Assembly: GCA_963710735.1 (NCBI GenBank)
Contig: CAVQBN010000021.1
Location: 62,001 to 126,000, forward strand
Reading direction: 5' to 3'
DNA length: 64,000 bases
Source of the DNA: FEN-1297 sp963710735
Lineage (GTDB): Bacteria > Bacteroidota > Ignavibacteria > Ignavibacteriales > Ignavibacteriaceae
Part shown: in pieces, positions 43,123 to 53,020 of the stretch
How the letters are laid out: every line of letters begins with the position of its first letter
How positions within the stretch are numbered: the stretch's first letter is position 1
The notes under the pieces: model-generated
Seen by the model: only the letters and a program-made list of their open reading frames with translations
Told to the model about the DNA's origin: nothing
Database searches by the model: none
Translations under genes and position numbers: made by a program

Positions 43123-43482
43123 ATGAAGTTAAATTATTATAAATATCGTAAAGTATATGCAGTAGCAATGCTGCTTTCGTACCTTCTATTGGTTTCACTT
43201 TCAATTTTCCATTATCATCATGTTGATATTCTCGAGGGTAACTATGCTTTGGAAAGCAGTTTCCCGGAAACCGGTACGAACCCTTTCGATAAACTTGTCG
43301 ATTTGACTCATGAATGTACAATTCAGCAATTTGCTCATACTGTTTTGGATTTTAATCATATTAAAGTATTTAACTTTGTTCAGAATACAGGTGAACAAGA
43401 GTTAAATATTAAAGAAATAAATCAGCATCCTTTCGATACCAATTACTATAATAATCCTCGCAGAGCTCCTCCTTTAATCTAA
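43123..43482 (+). CDS. Small His-containing membrane-anchored protein before TonB receptor
   Basis: The family is not recognised. The 119-residue protein has an N-terminal membrane helix (residues 13-28), followed by FHYHHVDILEGN, HECTIQQFAH and a C-terminal PRRAPPLI. The His cluster just outside the membrane and the single Cys suggest metal binding in the periplasm. It lies 262 bases before a TonB-dependent receptor and ends at a hairpin (43481-43500). A link to metal uptake is inference. Confidence 0.55.
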   Translation: MKLNYYKYRKVYAVAMLLSYLLLVSLSIFHYHHVDILEGNYALESSFPETGTNPFDKLVDLTHECTIQQFAHTVLDFNHIKVFNFVQNTGEQELNIKEINQHPFDTNYYNNPRRAPPLI

Positions 43483-43500
43483 AACCTTTTTAAAGGTTTT
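43481..43500. terminator. Hairpin after the small His-containing gene
   Basis: The 20-base sequence AAAACCTTTTTAAAGGTTTT is a perfect palindrome. Its 5' end overlaps the stop codon region of the gene at 43123. It may terminate or attenuate transcription into the receptor gene. Confidence 0.55.
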
Positions 43501-43744
43501 CTTCAACTTTTAATAAAATCCGATATTACAGAATTAATTTTATTCAACACCCGCTTATTGTCGGAGTACCGTAATATCATTCTTCCGCAATCAAATACTA
43601 TTTGAGGAAGGTATTGATTTTCGAATATCAATAAGCTGTATTGATGTAAAATCAAATATTTCATCTGTACTATGGCCAATAAGAAAAATTAAATTTATAA
43701 AAACGGGTCTCTAAATTCATAAAATTAAAATAGGAGTTTGAGAA

Positions 43745-46132
43745 ATGCTTCCGACATTCAATTTGAAAAATAATTTATTGAAAATGAGTATAATAATTCT
43801 TATCATTTTAAGTAATTCCCTTAACGGCAATGCTGCATTAACTAATAAGAGCGGAAAGGAAAAAACAAATACGATTAATTATAAAGTTACTGTAATTGAT
43901 TCAGCCGAAAATACTCCTCTTGAATATGTTGCAATTATATTAAAAAAAGGAAAAAAGGTTGTAAACGTAAGTGAAACTAATCATTTTGGAATTGCAACAT
44001 TTGAAGATATTGAAGAAGGTAATTATAATTTAACAACACAATATATCGGATATAAAAATTATTCTACTCCGGTTGTAATCAATAGAGGCAGCAATAATAT
44101 AAAGATATTATTGCAGCAAAGTGCAATCGGATTGAAAGAAGTTGTAGTTACCGGGCAAAAAGAAATGCATGTTTCTAATTTTGTCAATATTAGAACAGGG
44201 TATAAAACTTTTGAATTACAGACATTTCATCCTGCAGGGGGAGTTAGAATGACAACGGTAATACAAGAGAATTTAGCGGGAGCTGTGAGAGCGCCAACCG
44301 GCGAGGTGCATATTCGCGGGCAGCATGGTGAATACTCTTATTTAATAGATGGAATTCCTATTCCGCTTGGAGTTTTTGGAGGGTTAAATGAAGTCGTTGA
44401 CCCGGGTGTAATAAAAAATATTACGTTTTTTACAGGAGGATTTCCAGCAGAATACGGTGGACAGTCAGCAGCAATAATAGATGTGAGAACTCAGGTACCG
44501 CCAGGAAAATTTCACTTAGGTTTTTCCAGCTATGCGGGAAGTTATTTAACTTCGAACAATGAAAACCTTGGTTCAAAGGTAGGTACTTTTAAAGCCTTAA
44601 ACTCAAACGGACAGAGTTTATCAATTAGCAATCATATCGGAACTTTCGGCTATTTCTTTTCGGGAGCCAGGCAGGAGACAGATCATAGAATTGATCAGCC
44701 GGTGCCGAAGCTTTTTAATGACCATGGATTCGATTATTTCCTTTACGGTAAGATGGATTATTTCTTAAGCGATAAGGATTATATTACAACTAATCTTAGC
44801 TACAGCAAAACCCAAACACAAATTCCATTCGATCCTGTTGAAGGAATAAATTTTGATACTCAGGGAAGTTATAATTCTTTCCAGACGCTTTCATATTATC
44901 ATACTTTTTCAACTAAGACTGATAAATCGAGCGATTTATTTGCAGGCTTGTACATGAGAGAAGGGGGTTTGTTATTCAATACAAGTCCCTACGATCAAAC
45001 TGTACAATATATCGGGAATGATACGACCACAGGTTATACGGTAAATCAAAACCGAAACTTTGTAACTTATGGAACAAGAGTTAAATTTAATGATGAACTC
45101 TCGCATAAATTCGCCTATGCTGCCGGATTTAACTTTAGTGTAACAAATGGCAAGGATGATTTCCAATTTATGAATATAAATAAAACCGGCCCTGATAATA
45201 ATTCAAACTTTACAGGGTCAAGTTTTAGTTTATTTGGACAGACAAGCATTCATCCTTTTGAATGGACAAGAATAGAAGCCGGTTTAAGATATGATCAAAT
45301 TGTAGCCCCGGTTATTCAAATGCAGACTCAATTAAATCCAAGGTTAAAAATAAGCTTCTTCCCGGATGACTTCAGCACAATTTATTTAAGCTATGACAGG
45401 CTTTTTATTCCAACTAATATCGAAGGATTATCTTCCGTTGCCTCAGTTGTAGGTAATTCAACCATTGCAACTATGCCTGAGAAAGATAATTTATATGAAG
45501 CCGGTATCATTCATAATTTCCTCAACGGATTAACCGGAAAGCTGGATTATTTTTATAAATATTCCTCACCTGGTCTTGATGATGAAACACTTGGTGCAAG
45601 TACAATAAGGGTTAATGTAAATATTAATCAGGTAAAGGTAAACGGAATAGAAATGAGCTTAACTTACAGCGATCCTGAAAGTCCGTTTTCAGGATACTTA
45701 AATGGCTCTATAATGCACGCATATGGTATCGGGCCTGTTTCGGGAGGATTTATTGCTGCCGACAGTTCAACCACTCCTTTTGATCTTGACCATGATCAGA
45801 GGCTTTCTGTTGTTATCGGATTAAACTATCAGCCTAAAAATTGGTTTTTAAATTTAGTAGGTATTTACGGATCAGGTTTAGCAAATGGAAAGGACATAGT
45901 ATTTAAAACCGGTCTTTTTGATTTTAACCAGGCGGCTCACACAACTCCGTCATGGATATTTAATTTATCAGGAGGTTATACTTTCACATTGGGCAACGGG
46001 TCAACTCTTGTGCCTTCGATAGCAGTAAATAATCTATTAGATCATGCACACTTAATAAAAGGTGCTTTCTTCAGCAGTGCAAGCTTTGAAGAAAGAAGAA
46101 ATCTTGTCTTTAATATTTCTTATCACCTTTAA
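43745..46132 (+). CDS. TonB-dependent outer-membrane receptor with carboxypeptidase-regulatory domain
   Basis: The 795-residue protein has a signal peptide (IILIILSNSLNGNA), then a CarboxypepD_reg-like domain (about residues 45-130: YKVTVIDSAENTPLEYVAII, LTTQYIGYKNYS). A plug domain follows (VIQENLAGAVRAPTGEVHIRGQ, DGIPIPLGVFGG, FFTGGFPAEYGGQSAAIIDVRT), then a 22-strand barrel ending NISYHL. The substrate is not evident. The ATG at 43745 has AGGAG upstream. It may work with the small His-containing protein in front. Confidence 0.9.
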   Translation: MLPTFNLKNNLLKMSIIILIILSNSLNGNAALTNKSGKEKTNTINYKVTVIDSAENTPLEYVAIILKKGKKVVNVSETNHFGIATFEDIEEGNYNLTTQYIGYKNYSTPVVINRGSNNIKILLQQSAIGLKEVVVTGQKEMHVSNFVNIRTGYKTFELQTFHPAGGVRMTTVIQENLAGAVRAPTGEVHIRGQHGEYSYLIDGIPIPLGVFGGLNEVVDPGVIKNITFFTGGFPAEYGGQSAAIIDVRTQVPPGKFHLGFSSYAGSYLTSNNENLGSKVGTFKALNSNGQSLSISNHIGTFGYFFSGARQETDHRIDQPVPKLFNDHGFDYFLYGKMDYFLSDKDYITTNLSYSKTQTQIPFDPVEGINFDTQGSYNSFQTLSYYHTFSTKTDKSSDLFAGLYMREGGLLFNTSPYDQTVQYIGNDTTTGYTVNQNRNFVTYGTRVKFNDELSHKFAYAAGFNFSVTNGKDDFQFMNINKTGPDNNSNFTGSSFSLFGQTSIHPFEWTRIEAGLRYDQIVAPVIQMQTQLNPRLKISFFPDDFSTIYLSYDRLFIPTNIEGLSSVASVVGNSTIATMPEKDNLYEAGIIHNFLNGLTGKLDYFYKYSSPGLDDETLGASTIRVNVNINQVKVNGIEMSLTYSDPESPFSGYLNGSIMHAYGIGPVSGGFIAADSSTTPFDLDHDQRLSVVIGLNYQPKNWFLNLVGIYGSGLANGKDIVFKTGLFDFNQAAHTTPSWIFNLSGGYTFTLGNGSTLVPSIAVNNLLDHAHLIKGAFFSSASFEERRNLVFNISYHL

Positions 46133-46562
46133 TCCGGGAAAATATTATTAAAGAGATGGTAATTATGCCATCTCTATTAATTAAGTATTACTGTTTATTT
46201 ATTTAAAATTTTTATCCCTTTGTTTTTTCCTGTTCAATTATAACAAGAGCAAATTTTTCAAAATAATTGCGAAATAAATCTACTCGAGAATTATAAATTC
46301 CGTTTGTATTCCTAAAATCAGAGATTTCATCGGCATCACAATTTTATATTCATGCATTATATAAATTATTGGCATAATTTATCAGTTGATAACTGATAAA
46401 ATTAATTAGTAAAAAAATTATTACCTTTAAACCATTCACAGATAAAAATTATTTGAAGATAAATTCTTTAAAATTTAATTTTTAATTAAGCGGATATCCT
46501 ATAGCTAATTTACAGATTATAAATAACTGAAAATGATTTTAAAAATATTCTAGGCATTTAAT
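46133..46562. promoter_or_regulatory. Region between TonB receptor and cysE with palindrome
   Basis: A weak hairpin (AGAGATGG/CCATCTCT, 46152-46175) follows the receptor gene. Further on, at 46379-46399, is a 21-base palindrome TTATCAGTT-GAT-AACTGATAA, about 165 bases before the cysE start. It is a good candidate operator for the cysteine genes. The remainder is AT-rich without genes. Confidence 0.6.
46379..46399. promoter_or_regulatory. 21-base palindrome upstream of cysE (candidate operator)
   Basis: Half-sites TTATCAGTT and AACTGATAA are perfect inverse copies around GAT. The binding protein is not known; a regulator of sulfur metabolism is the natural guess. Confidence 0.5.
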
Positions 46563-47432
46563 ATGGCTGAAACTAAAACTTATCAATTCAAAGAATTTGC
46601 TGAAACTCTTTTAAGCAAAAGGGAAACGCACAAATGTAATTCCTCTTTGAAAAAAGAATCAATAGAATTTTTGGAAGAAATTATAGATTTACTCTTTCCT
46701 CATTTTTCAAACAAAATTTATTATTCACCTGAAGATATTATGGCAAAGCTCCAGTTGATGGAAAGAAATTTAATTTCGCTTTTAAAAAATGTAAACGGAA
46801 ACGGCAAATCCGAAACAAAGATAAATGCATCTCAAATTGCTAAAAGTTTTATCTCTGAAATCCCGAAAGTTCATGATATGCTCTGGATGGATGCTGAAGC
46901 TATCTTCAAAGGCGATCCAGCTGCGGAAAGTATTGATGAAGTAATTCTTGCTTATCCCGGGTTAATGGCAATTGCTAATTACAGGCTGGCACATGAGCTA
47001 TACAAATTAGACGTTTCAATAATACCTAGAATTTTAACTGAACATGCGCATGAAATTACCGGGATAGATATTCATCCCGGTGCAGAAATTGGGTGCCCGT
47101 TCTTTATTGATCATGGAACCGGGATAGTAATAGGAGAAACTACAAAAATTGGGAAGAATGTTAAAATCTATCAAGGCGTTACGCTTGGTGCTTTAAGTGT
47201 GGCTAAGTCTTTGTCAAATGTTAAACGTCATCCAACAATTCAGGATGATGTAATTATATATTCACAGGCAGTAATACTCGGTGGTGAAACAGTTGTGGGA
47301 CAGGGAAGCATAATCGGTGGTAATGCTTGGATAACCCAAAGTGTTCCGCCGAATTCAGTTGTGTATAGTAAAATGGAAGTTAAAGTACGTTCGAATGAAA
47401 ATTATTTTGATCAAATGGAATTCATAATCTAA
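46563..47432 (+). CDS. cysE: Serine O-acetyltransferase
   Basis: This enzyme makes O-acetylserine from serine and acetyl-CoA, the first step of cysteine synthesis. The 289-residue protein has a helical N-terminus and a left-handed beta-helix: DIHPGAEIGCPFFIDHGTGIVIGETTKIGKNVKIYQGVTLGAL, then VIIYSQAVILGGETVVGQGSIIGGNAWITQSVPPNSVVYSK. The catalytic DHGTG and the acetyl-CoA-binding turns are present. CysK follows after 9 bases. Confidence 0.95.
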   Translation: MAETKTYQFKEFAETLLSKRETHKCNSSLKKESIEFLEEIIDLLFPHFSNKIYYSPEDIMAKLQLMERNLISLLKNVNGNGKSETKINASQIAKSFISEIPKVHDMLWMDAEAIFKGDPAAESIDEVILAYPGLMAIANYRLAHELYKLDVSIIPRILTEHAHEITGIDIHPGAEIGCPFFIDHGTGIVIGETTKIGKNVKIYQGVTLGALSVAKSLSNVKRHPTIQDDVIIYSQAVILGGETVVGQGSIIGGNAWITQSVPPNSVVYSKMEVKVRSNENYFDQMEFII

Positions 47433-47441
47433 GGAGTAAGT

Positions 47442-48353
47442 ATGAAATACAATAATATTCTGGAAAATATTGGTAAAACACCGCATATAAAAATTAACAA
47501 ACTATTCGGCAGTGATCATGAAGTTTGGGTGAAATTAGAAAAAGCAAATCCTGGAGGAAGTATTAAAGATAGAATAGCTCTTTCAATGATTGAGGATGCA
47601 GAGAAAAAAGGAATTTTAAAAAAAGGCAGTATAATTGTTGAGCCGACTTCGGGAAATACAGGTATTGGCCTTGCTATGGTTGCAGCAGTAAAAGGATATA
47701 AAATTATTTTGGTTATGCCTGAATCAATGTCTATTGAAAGAAGAAAACTTATGGCAGCATACGGTGCGGAATTTGAGTTGACTCCCCGCGAACTTGGAAT
47801 GAAAGGAGCAATTGAAAAAGCAGGTGAAATTGTTGCCGAAAACAAAAATGCATGGATGCCTCAGCAGTTTAATAATCATGCAAACATAGAAGCCCATGTA
47901 AAATTTACAGCACAGGAAATTATAGCAGATTTTCCTGAGGGAATTGATTACTTAATAACCGGTGTTGGAACTGGCGGACACATAACGGGGGTTGGCAGGG
48001 TATTGAAAGAAAAGTTTAAAGGTTTAAAAGTTTTTGCTGTTGAACCTGAACAATCACCGGTTATTTCAGGTGGAAAGCCTGGTCCTCATCCGTTGCAGGG
48101 TATCGGCGCCGGATTTATTCCTGAAAATCTCGATGTAAAAATTCTTGACGGTGCTATTACGGTTTCTAAAGAAGAAGCGTTTACCTATGCACAAAGAGCA
48201 GCAAAGGAAGAAGGTCTATTTGTCGGAATATCTTCCGGTGCATCTTTGGCTGCCGTATCAAAAAAATTAAAAGATATTCCCAAAGGTAAAAAAGTACTTA
48301 CTTTTAACTATGATACAGGCGAAAGGTATCTTTCGATTGACGGGTTGTATTGA
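47442..48353 (+). CDS. cysK: Cysteine synthase (O-acetylserine sulfhydrylase)
   Basis: The 303-residue PLP enzyme combines O-acetylserine and sulfide into cysteine. Motifs: KANPGGSIKDRIALSMI with the PLP lysine, EPTSGNTGIGLA, GVGTGGHITGVGRVL, GIGAGFIPENLD and GISSGAS. The tail YDTGERYLS is typical. A ribosome site AAGGAG lies before the ATG. Co-transcribed with cysE; the two usually form the cysteine synthase complex. Confidence 0.96.
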   Translation: MKYNNILENIGKTPHIKINKLFGSDHEVWVKLEKANPGGSIKDRIALSMIEDAEKKGILKKGSIIVEPTSGNTGIGLAMVAAVKGYKIILVMPESMSIERRKLMAAYGAEFELTPRELGMKGAIEKAGEIVAENKNAWMPQQFNNHANIEAHVKFTAQEIIADFPEGIDYLITGVGTGGHITGVGRVLKEKFKGLKVFAVEPEQSPVISGGKPGPHPLQGIGAGFIPENLDVKILDGAITVSKEEAFTYAQRAAKEEGLFVGISSGASLAAVSKKLKDIPKGKKVLTFNYDTGERYLSIDGLY

Positions 48354-48815
48354 ATAAGATGATATTAAAAAAAACTTTAAGTAGTAAAATAATTTACCCC
48401 GGTCTTCGGACCGGGTGAATAATTTGGCAATGCGAGGGTAGAAATATATATCATTCTTAGACATTTCTTTTTCATTCCCATTGACCTGTTATTATTATTT
48501 CAAAAGAGACTTATTCTCAGATAGCGTCTAAAAGATCAAATACTTTTCTAATCTTATCATAATTACAGCATCCTTTTGAGCATAATTATTTCCATTCGTT
48601 TAGTTTTACAACAACTATAAAATATCCTTAATAGCTATAGTAGAACAAATCTTATATCAGTTAATTTTTATTGAATTGATATGTACTTTTTTCATAATAA
48701 AAAAATGGGAAAATTCATTTGATCGTTTGCTTCTATTTGGTAATCTATCTATATTTTTCCATGATTAATAGCTCCCTAATCAATAAAAAATTTAGCAATT
48801 AACTCAGAGGTAAAT
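48354..48815. other. Gap between cysK and the tricorn-like gene
   Basis: About 460 bases without a gene. A compact hairpin at 48398-48415 (CCCGGTC/GACCGGG) has a UUCG tetraloop. It lies 44 bases after cysK and is not followed by a T-run. The rest is AT-rich and holds the promoter of the protease gene. Confidence 0.6.
48398..48415. terminator. UUCG hairpin after cysK
   Basis: A 7-bp GC-rich stem (CCCGGTC / GACCGGG) closes the exceptionally stable TTCG loop. No T-tract follows, so it may block 3' exonucleases rather than terminate transcription. Confidence 0.55.
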
Positions 48816-51800
48816 GTGAAAAGTTTGTACTTATTATTTTTTGCAGCAATCTTTTCAATTGCTGTATTCGCAAATTCAAGGGAAGGTTATTACAGGTATC
48901 CTTCAATACACGGAGATAAAATAGTTTTTACTTCAGAAGGTGATTTGTGGGTAGTCGGCATCAATGGAGGAACGGCGATGAGATTGACAAGCAGTCAAGG
49001 TACAGAATCTCACGCTTCGGTTTCACCCGACGGCAAAACTATTGCTTTTTCAGGTCAATACGAGGGACCAACTGAAGTTTACACCATTCCAATAGATGGT
49101 GGAGTTCCTCAAAGGAAAACATTTGACGGCAGAAATGATGTTGTAATAGGATGGACTAATGATGGGAAAATAATTTATTCAACGACTAATTATTCAACTC
49201 TTCCAAATGTCCAGCTTTGTCTTCTTGATCCGAAAATCGGTGAAAGCAAACTAATACCACTTGCTCAAGCTAGCGATGGAGTTTTTAAGAAAAGCGAAGA
49301 CACTCTTTTTTTTACCCGCCTTCCGTTCCAGGGAAGTCATACAAAAAGATACAAAGGAGGAACAGCTCAAAATATCTGGAGATATGTTAAAGGACAAAAC
49401 GAAGCAGTTCCACTTACTGCTGATTATAAGGGCACAAGTAAAGACCCGATGCTTTGGAGTAATAGAATTTATTTTATAAGCGACCGCGACGGTACTATGA
49501 ATTTATGGTCGATGGATGAAAACGGAAAAAATTTGAAACAGGAAACATTCAATAAAGGCTGGGATGCAAAATCGGCAACGCTGGATAATGGAAAAATAGT
49601 ATACCAGTGTGGTGCTGATATTCATTTGTATGATATTGTATCCAAGAAAGATAAAGTAGTTCCGATCGAGCTGACTTCGGATTTCGATCAGGAGATGACC
49701 ACGTGGGTTAAAAAGCCGATGGATTATTTAACTTCTGCACAAATTTCTCCTGATGGAAATAGAGTGGTTCTTACTGCGCGGGGACAGGTTTTTGTTGCTC
49801 CGGCTTCTCAAGGCAGGTTTGTAGAAATAACAAGAAAGTCCGGTGTAAGATACCGCAATGCACGATTTTTATCTGACGGAAAATCTTTAATAATTCAATC
49901 GGATGAATCCGGTGAAGTTGAATTTTGGAAATATCCATCGAATGGAATCGGTACCGGTGAACAGCTGACTAATGATGGAAAAGGTTTTCGCTATCAGGGT
50001 GTCCCTTCACCAAGCGGCAAAATGATTGCTTACACTGATAAGAATTACAAAATTCATATTTATGATGGAACTTCTAAGAAATCTAAAATAATTGATTCTT
50101 CACAATATGGTGGATTCGCCAATTTTAGCTGGTCACCGGATAGTAAATGGCTTGCTTATGTTTCAACAGCAGAAAATACTAATTCGCAGATTGTCATATA
50201 TAATTTTTCTTCAGGCAAAAAAACTTTTATTACCGATGATAGAATAGATAGTTATAATCCGGTGTGGAGCCCTGACGGCAAGTGGATTTATTTTTTATCA
50301 GACAGAACTTTTAATTCTATTGTCGGAAGCCCATGGGGTTCCAGACAGCCTGAACCATTCTTTGACAAGACGACAAAAATTTATGCAGTTTCTCTTTTAA
50401 AGAATGAACGATTTCCGTTTGCACCGGAAGACGAATTGAATGCATCAGTTGATAAATCTAAGAATAAAGACAGTACAAAATCTAAAGGCAAAGAAAAGAA
50501 CGAAAAGAAAATTGAAGTAAAAATCGATCTCGATGGAATTCAAAGCAGGGTAAATGAAGTACCAGTCCCGGTTGGAAATTATTCACATCTTTCAATGAAT
50601 GAAAAAATGCTTTTCTTTACCGAACGTCCCCGTGAAACCGGTGCAAAAACAAAGCTTGAGGCACTTGAAATTAAGAATAAAGAGGCTGAGGTTAAGCCAA
50701 TTCTGGAAGATATTAAGTACTATGAATTATCTAACAACGGTAAAAAAATTCTAGTGTTGAAGGGAAAAGGTATCTATGTTATTGATGCTTCGGATTCACC
50801 TGTTAAAGAATTATCTAAAAATGATGTTGACATTAGTAAATGGATTTTTTCATTTGATCCCAGGGAAGAATGGAAACAGATGTTTATCGAAGCATGGCGC
50901 CTTGAAAGAGATTTTTTCTACGATCCTAATATGCAGGGTGTTGATTATAATAAAATGATGAAAATGTATTTGCCACTTGTTAATAGAGTTAGGGATAGAG
51001 ACGAATTAAACGATTTGATCGGACAAATTGTAAGTGAACTATCAGCACTTCATACATTTGTTTTCGGAGGAGACATCCGCAGGGAAGAACAGCAGATCGG
51101 AATTGGATCACTTGGCGCAATTCTTACGAAAGATGAAAAAGACGGCGGTTATAAGATAACTCATATTTATAAATCAGAACCGGATTATATTGATGAATTA
51201 TCGCCACTGATGAAACAAGGAGTAAATGTAAAAGAAGGTGATGTTATTTTATCGATTAACGGAGTATCAACTTTAACTGTGCCTTCGCCTAATATTCTTC
51301 TTGAAAACCAAGTCGGCCAGCAGGTTTTGCTTCATCTAAAATCTGCAGAAAGCGGTAAAGAATATGACGCGATTGTTGTCCCTATAACTCAGAGAGATGA
51401 AGCAAATCTCCGTTATGATGAGTGGGAGTATACAAGAAGATTAATTGTTGATAAACAAAGCGATGATTCTATAGGTTATGTACATTTACGTGCGATGAGC
51501 GGGAATAATTATACCGAATGGGTTAAACAATTCTACCCGGTATTTGATCGTGAAGGTTTAATTATCGATATGCGGCACAACCGCGGCGGTAATATAGACA
51601 GCTGGATTCTAGAAAAGCTTTTACGCAAAGCATGGATGTATTGGAAAGATAGAGCTGGTGTACCCACCTGGAATATGCAGTATGCATTTAGAGGGCATTT
51701 GGTTGTACTTTGCGATGCTTTCACTGCTTCAGATGGCGAAGCATTTTCAGAAGGTTTCAAAAGGCTAAAACTTGGAAAGGTTATTGGTACCAGAACCTGG

Positions 51801-52082
51801 GGAGGTGAAATCTGGCTTTCCTTTGATAATCTGCTGCTTGATAATGGAATTGCCTCAGCTGCTGAAACCGGAGTTTACGGACCTGAAGGTAAATGGCTGA
51901 TTGAAGGCCACGGAGTTGATCCGGATATTATTGTGGATAACACTCCGCACGAAACCTTTGAAGGAAAAGATGCTCAACTTGAAGAAGCTATAAAGTATTT
52001 GAAACAACAAATCAAAGAATATCCGGTAGTAGTTCCGCCTCCGCCAAAATATCCTGATAAAGCGGTTGATTATAACAAATAA
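48816..52082 (+). CDS. Tricorn protease homologue, exported
   Basis: The 1088-residue protein has a signal peptide (FSIAVFANS). Two beta-propeller-like arrays of PD40 repeats follow (SSQGTESHASVSPDGKTIAFS; FSWSPDSKWLAY; PVWSPDGKWIYFLSDR). Then come a charged linker (SKNKDSTKSKGKEKNEKK), a PDZ domain (YKSEPDYIDELSPLMKQG, GDVILSING) and a C-terminal S41-type protease core with NRGGNIDSWILEKL and the catalytic Ser region TASDGEAFSEGF. Tricorn degrades peptides; here it is probably periplasmic. Start is GTG. Confidence 0.92.
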   Translation: MKSLYLLFFAAIFSIAVFANSREGYYRYPSIHGDKIVFTSEGDLWVVGINGGTAMRLTSSQGTESHASVSPDGKTIAFSGQYEGPTEVYTIPIDGGVPQRKTFDGRNDVVIGWTNDGKIIYSTTNYSTLPNVQLCLLDPKIGESKLIPLAQASDGVFKKSEDTLFFTRLPFQGSHTKRYKGGTAQNIWRYVKGQNEAVPLTADYKGTSKDPMLWSNRIYFISDRDGTMNLWSMDENGKNLKQETFNKGWDAKSATLDNGKIVYQCGADIHLYDIVSKKDKVVPIELTSDFDQEMTTWVKKPMDYLTSAQISPDGNRVVLTARGQVFVAPASQGRFVEITRKSGVRYRNARFLSDGKSLIIQSDESGEVEFWKYPSNGIGTGEQLTNDGKGFRYQGVPSPSGKMIAYTDKNYKIHIYDGTSKKSKIIDSSQYGGFANFSWSPDSKWLAYVSTAENTNSQIVIYNFSSGKKTFITDDRIDSYNPVWSPDGKWIYFLSDRTFNSIVGSPWGSRQPEPFFDKTTKIYAVSLLKNERFPFAPEDELNASVDKSKNKDSTKSKGKEKNEKKIEVKIDLDGIQSRVNEVPVPVGNYSHLSMNEKMLFFTERPRETGAKTKLEALEIKNKEAEVKPILEDIKYYELSNNGKKILVLKGKGIYVIDASDSPVKELSKNDVDISKWIFSFDPREEWKQMFIEAWRLERDFFYDPNMQGVDYNKMMKMYLPLVNRVRDRDELNDLIGQIVSELSALHTFVFGGDIRREEQQIGIGSLGAILTKDEKDGGYKITHIYKSEPDYIDELSPLMKQGVNVKEGDVILSINGVSTLTVPSPNILLENQVGQQVLLHLKSAESGKEYDAIVVPITQRDEANLRYDEWEYTRRLIVDKQSDDSIGYVHLRAMSGNNYTEWVKQFYPVFDREGLIIDMRHNRGGNIDSWILEKLLRKAWMYWKDRAGVPTWNMQYAFRGHLVVLCDAFTASDGEAFSEGFKRLKLGKVIGTRTWGGEIWLSFDNLLLDNGIASAAETGVYGPEGKWLIEGHGVDPDIIVDNTPHETFEGKDAQLEEAIKYLKQQIKEYPVVVPPPPKYPDKAVDYNK

Positions 52083-52110
52083 TTATTTCGGATAAATTGA
52101 ATTTCTCAAT

Positions 52111-52153
52111 TACCAGCAGGTTGAAAATATATTTAATCTGCTGGTATTTTTTT
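52111..52153 (+). terminator. Terminator of the tricorn-like gene
   Basis: A 9-bp stem TACCAGCAG/CTGCTGGTA with an 18-base AT-rich loop is followed by T7. It lies 29 bases after the stop. Confidence 0.85.
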
Positions 52154-52298
52154 AGTGTTAAATAACTAAACTTTTAAATAAAATAATTAGTTCATGCTAA
52201 ATTTTCCATCCCATCTTTAGAATTTATCTTTCTAAAAGCTTTTGTGATCTTTTTGTTACAATTAATATTTATATTGACCAATAAAAAAATGCAGTTAT

Positions 52299-52994
52299 AT
52301 GAAAAGAATTTTAATAATAGAAGATGATAAAGATATCTCGGACCTTTTAGAAATTCACTTAAAAGATCTTGAATATTCAGTAGATAAAACTTATGATGGT
52401 GCAACTGGGCTTCAATCTGCTAAATCCGGTTCATTTGAACTTATCATTCTGGATGTTATGCTTCCGAAAATGGATGGATTTGAAGTCTGTAGAGAAATAA
52501 GAAAAGCAGAAATAAAAACACCGATATTAATGCTTACCTCCAAATCTGAAGAAACCGACAAGGTATTGGGGCTTGAATTTGGCGCAGATGATTACTTAAC
52601 CAAACCGTTTAGCTTACGGGAATTTATTGCGCGGGTTAAAGCGATTCTTAGAAGGGTTAATGAGTTCTCCGGTGATGGTGCCGGAAAGAAGAAACTTGTT
52701 TTCAGCAGCTTGATTATTGATACTGATAAAAGAAGGGTTCTACTTAATAATGCAACAATTGAGTTAACTCCAAAAGAATTTGATCTTCTATTACTTATGG
52801 CCTCGCATGCCGGAAAGATTTACACAAGAGAAAATCTTCTGAATTTGATATGGGGGACACAATACACCGGCTATGAACATACTGTCAATTCACATATTAA
52901 CAGATTGCGAAGCAAAATTGAAGAAGATGTATCAAAACCCAAGTATATTTTAACAAGCTGGGGTGTCGGGTATAAATTTAATGATCAACTCTAA
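52299..52994 (+). CDS. OmpR-family response regulator
   Basis: The 231-residue protein has a receiver domain (IIEDDKD; phosphorylation Asp52 in LIILDVMLPKMDGFE; LMLTSKSEE; DDYLTKPFS). A winged-helix DNA-binding domain follows (LTPKEFDLLLLMASHAGKIYTRENLLNLIWG, VNSHINRLRSKIE). It is paired with a histidine kinase 26 bases downstream. The signal is unknown. Confidence 0.96.
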   Translation: MKRILIIEDDKDISDLLEIHLKDLEYSVDKTYDGATGLQSAKSGSFELIILDVMLPKMDGFEVCREIRKAEIKTPILMLTSKSEETDKVLGLEFGADDYLTKPFSLREFIARVKAILRRVNEFSGDGAGKKKLVFSSLIIDTDKRRVLLNNATIELTPKEFDLLLLMASHAGKIYTRENLLNLIWGTQYTGYEHTVNSHINRLRSKIEEDVSKPKYILTSWGVGYKFNDQL

Positions 52995-53020
52995 AAATGA
53001 TTTCTGAATAAGGCAGTTTA

